Source: CAXBCP01 sp038120765
GTDB taxonomy: Bacteria > Pseudomonadota > Alphaproteobacteria > MPNO01 > UBA830
Reading direction: 5' to 3'
Assembly: GCA_038120765.1 (NCBI GenBank)
Contig: JAYOMI010000101.1
Location: 1-12,572, forward strand
Length of the DNA: 12,572 bases
Part shown: positions 6,917 to 12,572 of the stretch, in pieces
How positions within the stretch are numbered: the stretch's first letter is position 1
Layout of the letters: each line of letters begins with the position of its first letter
Made by a program: the position numbers and the translations under genes
The notes under the pieces: generated by a model
The model's database searches: none
Seen by the model: only the letters and a program-made list of their open reading frames with translations
Told to the model about the DNA's origin: nothing

Positions 6917-9051
6917 GCGCCGCGCCCTGCAAGCAGGCCGATGACGGATTTGCGCATGCCATCGACCGCGCGTTCGAACATGCCGGGATTGCGCACGCGC
7001 TCCGCCCGGTAAAACGACGGACACAGCACCGCCGCGTGGCTGACCTCGCCGCACAAGCCGCACCCGACACAGCTGTTATTGACGCTGGCGACCGGATCGT
7101 CCCGCAGGGGATCCGGGTTCGGCTTGATCGTGAGGCTCGGACAGCCGGACAGGCGGATACAGGAATGATCGCCGGTGCAGACCTCGTCGTCGATGCCGAA
7201 GCGCGGCAGTTCGACCCGCTTGCCGCTTTTGAGTTTCTCGGCATTCTCGCCGCGCAGACGCCGCTGTCGCGCAAGCTGGCACTCGCCGTCCGCGATGATG
7301 ACCTTCAGGCCTTTTTCAGGGGTCGTCAGCGCTTCGCGCAGCGTCTCCACCATGGCGGCGACCGAATAGGTGCGCACCGTGCGGAGCCACGGCACGCCCA
7401 GGCTTTGCAACGTCTTTTCGATGGACATGCCGGGATTGCGTCCGCCACGGCCCTTGGCGCTGGACGGGATGAACTGTTGCCCTGTCGCAGAGGTGAACCC
7501 GTTCTGCATGATCACCAGGATTGAATCGCCCTCGTTCAGCATGGTCGCGATCACGCCCGTGGTCAGGCCGTTATGCCAGAACCCGCCATCGCCCATGATC
7601 GAGATCGAGCGCTTGTCCTGGAACGGCGCGACGGCTGCGGCGCTGGCAAGCGACATGCCGTAACCGAGAATGGAATTGCCCATGGAAAACGGCTCGAACG
7701 TCGCGAAAGCGTGGCAACCGATATCGGCGGCGATATGAACCTTGCCGACATCTTCCTGCAGCAGTTTCAGCGCGGAAAACACCGGGCGTTCGGGGCAGCC
7801 CGTGCAGAACTGCGGCGGGCGCGGCGGCAGGGCGGCCGGGAACGCCGCTTCGGCCCCGGCCATTGCAGCGCCTATACGATCGGCCTCCGCCCGGATATGC
7901 GCGGGATCGCCGATCCCGAGCCCCTCCGCCTCGATGAATCCCATCAGGCCTTGATGCATCACGGTGCCGTTATATTCGCCCGCCATCGGGAACACGTCCT
8001 TGCCGTGGAGGCGGGTCTGGATATCCGCCTTGCGCAGGATGGTGTTGATCTGGTGTTCGATATATTCGGGGTTGCCCTCCTCGATCACCAGCACGGCATC
8101 TTTCCCGGCGACAAACTCTGTCACCTGATCCGGCACCAGCGGGTACACGACGTTGAGCACCATCAGCGGTATCCTGCTATTGCCGAAATCGTCCGCGAGG
8201 CCGAGCCGGGCGAGACGGCGGATCAGCGTATTGTACAGCCCGCCCGGCACGATAATGCCGAGCCGGCCGATATCGCCGTCGAAGAATTCGTTGAGATTGT
8301 TGTCGCGGATAAATTTCAGGGCCGCGGGCAGGCGCTGGTCGACCTTCAGTTTTTCCTGCGCGAAGGTCACGGGCGGATGGGCGAGGCGCCCGTAATTGAA
8401 CGGCGCCGGATCTTTCTGACGCGCACGCGTGTTGATCGGCGGCTTTTTGTTGTTCCTCGCGATGAACCGTCCCTGCACATGGCAGGCGCGGATGCGCAGC
8501 TGCATGATGATCGGCGTGTTCGACGCCTCCGACAGCTCGAACGACTTTTCAACCGTATCAACAATGGATGTCAGGTTGGGCCGGGGATCAACCATCCACA
8601 TGCTCGATTTCATCGCCATCGAGAGCGTGCGTTCCTGAATGACGCTCGCCCCTTCGCCGTAATCCTCGCCGCTGACGATCAGCGCCCCGCCGATCACGCC
8701 GGGCGAGGCGAGATTGCTGAGCGCATCGGCCGCGACGTTGGTGCCGACAATGGATTTCCATCCCACCGCCCCGCGCAGCGGGTAGTTGATGGACGCGCCG
8801 AGCATGGCGGCCGCCGCCGCCTCGTTCGTGCCGGTTTCGACATGAATGCCCATCTCATCCATCAGCTCCTCGGCATCGAGCAGCACGTCCAGCAGATGGG
8901 AGACCGGCGCACCCTGATAGCCGCCGACATATGCAACGCCGGACTGCAGAAGCGCCTTGGTGACGGCGAGAATGCCTTCGCCGTGAAAGACCTCGCCGTC
9001 GCCCAGGCGCAGCGATTCCACTTCCTTGCTGAATGATCTTTCGGCGCTCAT
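6913..9051 (-). CDS. iorA: Indolepyruvate:ferredoxin oxidoreductase alpha subunit
   Basis: This is the thiamine-diphosphate subunit of the enzyme, 712 residues, cytoplasmic. In order: an N-terminal pyruvate-oxidoreductase-like pyrimidine-binding domain (about 20-200, with GGYQGAPVSHLLD at 43-55 and ETGTNEAAAAAMLGAS at 72-87), a middle domain, a TPP-binding domain (about 412-600) with CTGCPERP (416-423), GDGGFW (487-492) and VIMQNGFTSATGQQF (513-527), then a C-terminal iron-sulfur domain. That domain has C625-x2-D628-x2-C631-x5-C637-P and C661-x2-C664-x2-C667-x9-C677-P. The usual second cysteine of the first motif is Asp. The start at 9051 has GGGGAG 6 nt upstream; a 28-codon extension reaches into the control region and is rejected. 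It is the first gene of iorA-iorB-ankyrin. The aerobic gene neighbourhood suggests arylpyruvate catabolism towards phenylacetyl-CoA-type intermediates; substrate preference is inferred. Confidence 0.95.
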   Translation of the reverse strand: MSAERSFSKEVESLRLGDGEVFHGEGILAVTKALLQSGVAYVGGYQGAPVSHLLDVLLDAEELMDEMGIHVETGTNEAAAAAMLGASINYPLRGAVGWKSIVGTNVAADALSNLASPGVIGGALIVSGEDYGEGASVIQERTLSMAMKSSMWMVDPRPNLTSIVDTVEKSFELSEASNTPIIMQLRIRACHVQGRFIARNNKKPPINTRARQKDPAPFNYGRLAHPPVTFAQEKLKVDQRLPAALKFIRDNNLNEFFDGDIGRLGIIVPGGLYNTLIRRLARLGLADDFGNSRIPLMVLNVVYPLVPDQVTEFVAGKDAVLVIEEGNPEYIEHQINTILRKADIQTRLHGKDVFPMAGEYNGTVMHQGLMGFIEAEGLGIGDPAHIRAEADRIGAAMAGAEAAFPAALPPRPPQFCTGCPERPVFSALKLLQEDVGKVHIAADIGCHAFATFEPFSMGNSILGYGMSLASAAAVAPFQDKRSISIMGDGGFWHNGLTTGVIATMLNEGDSILVIMQNGFTSATGQQFIPSSAKGRGGRNPGMSIEKTLQSLGVPWLRTVRTYSVAAMVETLREALTTPEKGLKVIIADGECQLARQRRLRGENAEKLKSGKRVELPRFGIDDEVCTGDHSCIRLSGCPSLTIKPNPDPLRDDPVASVNNSCVGCGLCGEVSHAAVLCPSFYRAERVRNPGMFERAVDGMRKSVIGLLAGRGA

Positions 9052-9093
9052 ATCCGTCTCCCCGGGTATTCTTGTCGATAAACCCTGAGGAGA

Positions 9094-9122
9094 TTTATAC
9101 GCAGGTTTCGCAATATTGGCAC
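9094..9122 (-). promoter_or_regulatory. Candidate promoter for iorA-iorB-ankyrin
   Basis: Read on the minus strand, GTGCCA (9122-9117, four of six matches to TTGACA) and TATAAA (9099-9094, five of six matches to TATAAT) are separated by 17 bp. Initiation about 7 nt further on would give a leader of roughly 35 nt carrying the GGGGAG ribosome site. This is the best promoter-like pair seen in the window. Confidence 0.45.
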
Positions 9123-9138
9123 CACTCGATCGCACCGA

Positions 9139-9166
9139 TTGCCTATCCCGTCACAGCGGGTATTCT
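9139..9166 (+). promoter_or_regulatory. Candidate promoter for selA, possibly leaderless
   Basis: TTGCCT (9139-9144) and TATTCT (9161-9166) are spaced by 16 bp. Transcription starting 7 or so nt downstream would begin at the GTG (9173) or ATG (9176) of selA, which has no Shine-Dalgarno sequence. Both boxes are partial matches, so this is a hypothesis. Confidence 0.35.
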
Positions 9167-9172
9167 CCCCGC
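9156..9172 (+). other. Hairpin immediately before the selA start
   Basis: GCGGG (9156-9160) can pair with CCCGC (9168-9172) around a 7-nt loop, ending 3 nt before the selA ATG. If the transcript begins upstream of it, the stem would fill the place where a ribosome site should be and could dampen selA translation. If selA is leaderless, the stem is only in DNA. Confidence 0.35.
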
Positions 9173-9175
9173 GTG

Positions 9176-10582
9176 ATGACGCAAAAAACATCTTCTCCCC
9201 TCTCGCGGCTGCCATCGGTCGACCGGTTGCTGAAAGCGGATGCGGTTGCCCCGCTGATCGGGGCGTTCGGGCGGGCGGAAACCACCGCAGCGATACGCAC
9301 CACTCTCGCCGGAATTCGCAAGAACCTCGCCGCTTCCGGGGGCGAACCACCGGCAGAATCCGCGATCCTCGAGGCTGTGTCAGGGACGCTCACGCGGAAT
9401 GCGGCCCCGTCGCTGCGCCCGGTCTTCAACCTGACGGGCACGGTGCTGCATACCAATCTGGGTCGCGCATCCCTGCCCGAAGAAGCCATCGAAGCCGTCG
9501 CCGCCGCTGCACGCGGCGCGAGCAACCTCGAATACCGCATCAGTGAGGGCAAACGCGGCGACCGCGACGAACATATCGAAAACCAACTTTGCGCCATCAC
9601 CGGCGCCGAGGCCGCGACCATCGTCAACAACAATGCCGCCGCCGTAATGCTGGTCCTCAACACCTTTGCGCTGGGCAAGGAAGTGCCGACATCGCGGGGC
9701 GAGCTGATCGAAATCGGCGGCTCGTTCCGGATGCCCGACATCATGGTCCAGTCCGGCTGCAGGCTGGTCGAGGTCGGCACCACCAACCGCACCCATCTGA
9801 AAGATTTCGCCGGCGCCATCGGACCGGATACCGGGATGATCATGAAGGTGCATACGAGCAACTACGTGGTCGAGGGATTTACCGCCGAGGTGCCGGAACC
9901 GGAACTGGCGAAACTCTGCAACGACAACAACATTCCCTTCGCCATCGATCTCGGCAGCGGCACGCTGACCGATCTCGCGCAGTTCGGACTGCCGCATGAA
10001 CCGACGCCGATGGAGGCGATGAAACACGGGGCGGATGTGATCACGTTTTCAGGCGACAAGCTGCTGGGCGGGCCGCAGGCCGGCATCATCGTCGGCACGA
10101 AGGACTACATCGCGCGGATAAAGCAAAACCCCATGAAACGCGCATTGCGCTGCGACAAGATGACGATTGCCGCCCTGTCCGCCGTGCTCCGCCTCTATGC
10201 GGACCCCGACCGCCTGGTCGAACGCGTCCCCACGCTCCGTCTCCTCGCCCGGCCGGTCGAGACGATCCGGGGCGTTGCCGAAAGAATCGGCCCCGCCCTT
10301 GCCGCCGCCGTCGACGGATTCGGCGCGGTCACCGACACGGACTGCGAAAGCCAGATCGGGTCGGGCGCGCTGCCGACACGGCGTATCCCGAGTGCGGGCC
10401 TCGCGATCACCCCCAACACGAAAAGCGGGACCGCGCTGAACAGGCTGGCCGATGCCTTTCGCGCCCTGCCCGTGCCGGTCATCGGGCGTATCCAGGACGA
10501 CGCGTTTATTCTCGATCTCCGCTGCCTTGAAGACGAGGACGGCTTTACCGCACAGCTTCCGGCGCTCGACCTTCAGCGATGA
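9176..10582 (+). CDS. selA: L-seryl-tRNA(Sec) selenium transferase
   Basis: SelA is the PLP enzyme that converts Ser-tRNA(Sec) to selenocysteinyl-tRNA(Sec) using selenophosphate; it acts as a large ring-shaped oligomer in E. coli. The protein has 468 residues (E. coli 463). The N-terminal region (about 8-75) starts with RLPSVDRLL, typical of SelA. It is followed by FNLTGTVLHTNLGRA (84-98), the Asn/Ala run VNNNAAAVMLVLN (150-162) and the PLP lysine in TFSGDKLLGGPQAG (290-303), K295, the same number as in E. coli. The start at ATG 9176 is uncertain: an in-frame GTG lies directly before it at 9173, there is no Shine-Dalgarno, and a TTG at 9116 would add 20 non-conserved residues. It overlaps selB by ATGA, so the two are one operon, and is divergent from iorA. 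Confidence 0.96.
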   Translation: MTQKTSSPLSRLPSVDRLLKADAVAPLIGAFGRAETTAAIRTTLAGIRKNLAASGGEPPAESAILEAVSGTLTRNAAPSLRPVFNLTGTVLHTNLGRASLPEEAIEAVAAAARGASNLEYRISEGKRGDRDEHIENQLCAITGAEAATIVNNNAAAVMLVLNTFALGKEVPTSRGELIEIGGSFRMPDIMVQSGCRLVEVGTTNRTHLKDFAGAIGPDTGMIMKVHTSNYVVEGFTAEVPEPELAKLCNDNNIPFAIDLGSGTLTDLAQFGLPHEPTPMEAMKHGADVITFSGDKLLGGPQAGIIVGTKDYIARIKQNPMKRALRCDKMTIAALSAVLRLYADPDRLVERVPTLRLLARPVETIRGVAERIGPALAAAVDGFGAVTDTDCESQIGSGALPTRRIPSAGLAITPNTKSGTALNRLADAFRALPVPVIGRIQDDAFILDLRCLEDEDGFTAQLPALDLQR

Positions 10583-12504
10583 TTATCGCGACCGCAGGCC
10601 ATGTCGATCATGGCAAGACGCTGCTGATCAAGACCCTGACCGGGATCGATACCGACCGCCTGCCGGAAGAAAAGAAACGCAATCTCACCATCGATCTCGG
10701 GTTCGCCTATCTGCCGCTGGACGGCGCCGAGACCATCGGCTTTATCGACGTGCCGGGCCATGAACGCTTTATCCGCAACATGCTCTGCGGGGTCGCCGGG
10801 ATCGATTTCGTGCTGTTCATTGTCGCCGCCGATGACGGCCCGATGCCGCAGACCCGGGAACACCTCGCCATTCTCGACCTGCTGGGCGTCAGCCGCGGTG
10901 CCGTGGCGCTGACCAAAATCGACCGCGTCAGCGAAGAGCGCGCGGCCGAAGTCGCCGAGGATATCGAACTGCTGTTCACCGACACCTCGCTTGACGGGGT
11001 ACCGGTTTTCCCGGTTTCCGCCATGACCGGCGCCGGTATCGACGGGCTGAAAGACCATCTGCTCACCGTCGCCGCCGGCCTGCCGCCGCGCCCGGTGACA
11101 GGCAATTTCCGCCTCGCCATCGACCGCAGTTTCGATGTCGTGGGTGCAGGCCTCGTCGTGACCGGAACGGCCTTTTCGGGCCGGATAGACGCCGACGATG
11201 CCGCCCGCGTTCTCGGCGCCGGCATGGATGTGCGCATTCGCGGCATTCACGCCCAGAACGTGAGCGCCGGCAGCGGGCGCGCCGGGCAGCGCTGCGCCCT
11301 AAACCTCGCGGGCACGGCGCTCGACAAGGACCTGATCGAACGCGGCGACTGGATCGTGACCGGCAATATTCCGGCACCTGCCCACAAGATCGACATCAGG
11401 CTACGTGTACTCCAATCGGAAGCCCGGGCACTGGCGCACTGGACCCCCGTTCACGTGCATCTGGGGGCCGCCGAAACCACGGGCCGCGTCGCTATTCTGG
11501 GGGCGACCGCAATCGCGCCCGGCGAGAGCGGCCTCGCGCAGATCGTCTTCGACCGGCCGATCGGCGCCGTGCATGGGGACGGGCTGATCCTGCGCAACCA
11601 GTCGGCGCAGCGCACCCTTGGCGGGGGCCGGGTGATAGACCTGTTTCCACCGGCACGCGGACGGGCAAAACCCGACCGGCTTGAATTCCTGCGGGCGATG
11701 GAAGACCCGGATGACGGAACCGCGCTGTCCTCGTTGCTGGACACGTCCCCGAACGGGCTCCACCTCGACCGGTTTGCGGCGACGCGCAATCTCACGGTCG
11801 AGGATATGGCGGCGCTGGCGGAACTGGTGCCGATGAAATCCGTCCGCGCCGAGACCGGCACGCTGGGCTTTTCGGACGACCGGTGGGCGGCTGTCCGCAC
11901 CGCCGTGCTCGAAGGCCTTGCCGCCTGGCACCGGAAATCGCCGGACACCGTCGGCCCCGGCGAGAACCGCATACTGGCGGGCACGGGCATCCGCCTCCCC
12001 GCGGAAGCCGCCGTCGCCATCTCCGCCGAACTCGTCCGCGAAGGCGTCATCGTCAAGGAAGGCATGGGCGTGCGCCTGCCGTCCCATCAGCCAAGCCTGC
12101 AGGGGGCCGACGCGACCAACTGGAAAAAGATCAAACCCCTGCTGCTGGAGGGCGGCCTGCGCCCCCCCGTCGTCGTGGAGATCGCGGAAGCCATCGGCAG
12201 CGAGCCCCGCAAGGTGGAATCCCTTCTCGTGCGGGCGGGACGCCACGGGCTGGTCGTGCGCATCGCGAAGAACCGGTTTTACCCGCCGGAAACACTGCGC
12301 AAGCTGGCAGAGATCGCCGAGACGGTCTCGGCCGGTGTCGCGGACGGGATGGTCACCGCGGCGAATTTCCGCGATGCGACAGACGTCGGCCGCAACCTCG
12401 CCATCGAGGTGCTGGAATTTTTCGACAAGGTGAAGTTCACCCGCCGCGTCGGCGACGGACACGAAGTTATCCGCCCCGCGGCGGACGCCTTTAGCGGGGA
12501 CTGA
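10579..12504 (+). CDS. selB: Selenocysteine-specific elongation factor
   Basis: SelB is the GTPase that carries Sec-tRNA(Sec) to UGA codons followed by a SECIS stem-loop. The protein has 641 residues (E. coli 614). The EF-Tu-like part has G1 GHVDHGKT (7-14), LTIDLGFAY (36-44), G3 DVPGHERF (57-64), G4 TKID (112-115) and G5-like SAMTG (147-151), then domain II with FRLAIDRSFDVVGAGLVVTG (177-196). The C-terminal half (about 370-641) holds the winged-helix repeats that bind the SECIS; the last one ends with NFRDATDVGRNLAIEVLEFF and FTRR, very close to E. coli SelB. It starts at 10579 overlapping the selA stop and ends in TGA, with selC 25 nt downstream. A hairpin inside its last codons (CCCCGC 12474-12479 with GCGGGG 12494-12499) may affect read-through into selC. 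Confidence 0.97.
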   Translation: MIIATAGHVDHGKTLLIKTLTGIDTDRLPEEKKRNLTIDLGFAYLPLDGAETIGFIDVPGHERFIRNMLCGVAGIDFVLFIVAADDGPMPQTREHLAILDLLGVSRGAVALTKIDRVSEERAAEVAEDIELLFTDTSLDGVPVFPVSAMTGAGIDGLKDHLLTVAAGLPPRPVTGNFRLAIDRSFDVVGAGLVVTGTAFSGRIDADDAARVLGAGMDVRIRGIHAQNVSAGSGRAGQRCALNLAGTALDKDLIERGDWIVTGNIPAPAHKIDIRLRVLQSEARALAHWTPVHVHLGAAETTGRVAILGATAIAPGESGLAQIVFDRPIGAVHGDGLILRNQSAQRTLGGGRVIDLFPPARGRAKPDRLEFLRAMEDPDDGTALSSLLDTSPNGLHLDRFAATRNLTVEDMAALAELVPMKSVRAETGTLGFSDDRWAAVRTAVLEGLAAWHRKSPDTVGPGENRILAGTGIRLPAEAAVAISAELVREGVIVKEGMGVRLPSHQPSLQGADATNWKKIKPLLLEGGLRPPVVVEIAEAIGSEPRKVESLLVRAGRHGLVVRIAKNRFYPPETLRKLAEIAETVSAGVADGMVTAANFRDATDVGRNLAIEVLEFFDKVKFTRRVGDGHEVIRPAADAFSGD

Positions 12505-12507
12505 AAA

Positions 12508-12530
12508 TCGGGTAGTGTCCCGACGCGTCG
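12508..12530 (+). other. Overlapping palindromes between selB and selC
   Basis: TCGGG (12508-12512) pairs with CCCGA (12519-12523) around a 6-nt loop, starting 4 nt after the selB stop. A perfect 10-bp palindrome, CGACGCGTCG (12521-12530), overlaps its 3' arm and includes the first base of selC. The two cannot form together on one strand. Possible roles are attenuation of read-through, processing of a selB-selC transcript, or a binding site; none is shown by sequence alone. No T-run terminator is present. Confidence 0.35.
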
Positions 12531-12572
12531 GAAGAGAATCGTTCCCCGGTGGGGCGCCCGGTCTTCAAAACC
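12530..12572 (+). tRNA. selC: Selenocysteine tRNA (tRNA-Sec, anticodon TCA), truncated by the window end
   Basis: The last 43 nt of the window fold as the 5' half of a tRNA-Sec. There is an 8-nt acceptor strand GGAAGAGA (12530-12537), a 2-nt linker, and the long 6-bp D stem characteristic of tRNA-Sec: CGTTCC (12540-12545) with GGGGCG (12551-12556) around a CCGGT loop. The anticodon stem CCGGT (12558-12562) leads to the loop CTTCAAA (12563-12569) with anticodon TCA (12565-12567), then ACC begins the 3' stem. Layout and sequence follow E. coli selC (8-bp acceptor, 6-bp D stem, identical anticodon loop). The 3' half, including the long variable arm, lies outside. Its place directly behind selAB supports the call. 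Confidence 0.9.

Larger units (their letters stand above)
9063..9166. repeat. 10-bp direct repeat CGGGTATTCT in the iorA/selA gap
   Basis: Identical CGGGTATTCT copies lie at 9063-9072 and 9157-9166, at the two ends of the 124-bp divergent region. TCTCCCCG also occurs twice, at 9057-9064 and 9164-9171. The first copy abuts the iorA ribosome site; the second contains the -10-like box of selA. This could be a pair of sites for one regulator, or chance in GC-rich DNA. Confidence 0.35.

Noticed and set aside
5609..7012. Long open frame of 467 codons on the plus strand opposite iorB
   Set aside because: It is antisense to iorB, has no family motif and no ribosome site; a codon-bias shadow.
7573..9036. 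Long open frame of 487 codons on the plus strand opposite iorA
   Set aside because: It lies wholly antisense to a well-conserved gene; its product is rich in His, Arg and Asp-Arg strings with no recognisable domain, as expected of GC-rich shadow frames.
9116..9175. TTG start at 9116 for selA
   Set aside because: The nearest purine-rich box (GAGGAG at 9087-9092) is more than 20 nt away, and the added residues do not match SelA N-termini.
11401..12462. Open frame of 353 codons on the minus strand opposite selB
   Set aside because: It mirrors the conserved SelB C-terminal domains and has no domain of its own.
12502..12572. selB TGA stop followed by a hairpin, with the frame open to the window end, as a possible Sec read-through
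   Set aside because: The SelB family ends at this point, and reading on would translate the selC tRNA. A TGA next to a small stem is not sufficient for a SECIS.

Overview
The window is GC-rich and densely coded. Its gene content suggests a free-living, respiring alphaproteobacterium: a homogentisate pathway, a two-subunit indolepyruvate:ferredoxin oxidoreductase whose beta subunit carries a long C-terminal extension, release factor 3, and a selA-selB-selC selenocysteine cassette. The order or genus cannot be settled from this sequence. No insertion sequence, prophage, CRISPR array or rRNA was seen.

Layout. (1) 1-294: a truncated, unrecognised minus-strand reading frame (1-146) with a good ribosome site and a small inverted repeat upstream, then a gap holding strong stem-loops behind fahA. 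(2) 295-2930, minus strand: hmgA and fahA, two genes 2 nt apart, coding homogentisate 1,2-dioxygenase and fumarylacetoacetase of tyrosine/phenylalanine breakdown. The maleylacetoacetate isomerase that acts between them is not in the window. (3) 2931-3081: divergent control region with two palindromes. (4) 3082-4686, plus strand: prfC, release factor 3. (5) 4719-9051, minus strand: iorA, iorB and an exported ankyrin-repeat protein, each pair joined by a 4-nt ATGA overlap. (6) 9052-9175: divergent control region between iorA and selA, with promoter-like boxes on both strands, a 10-bp direct repeat and a hairpin touching the selA start. (7) 9176-12572, plus strand: selA and selB (ATGA overlap), then, 25 nt after selB, the first 43 nt of selC, the UGA-reading selenocysteine tRNA, cut by the window end.

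How the genes work together. The two minus-strand operons both serve aromatic amino acid catabolism: HmgA/FahA take homogentisate towards fumarate and acetoacetate, while IorAB should convert arylpyruvates to arylacetyl-CoA, passing electrons to ferredoxin. The right-hand block is the UGA-recoding machinery: SelA makes Sec-tRNA from Ser-tRNA(Sec), SelB delivers it, and selC encodes the tRNA. SelD (selenophosphate synthetase) and the selenoproteins that need this system are not in the window.

The points most worth a second look are the truncated selC, an Asp in place of a Cys in the first iron-sulfur motif of IorA (CxxDxxC), a possibly leaderless selA transcript, the exported ankyrin protein coupled to iorB, and stacked palindromes between selB and selC. 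I did not find a clearly undescribed system; the set looks like known pathways with some unusual details.
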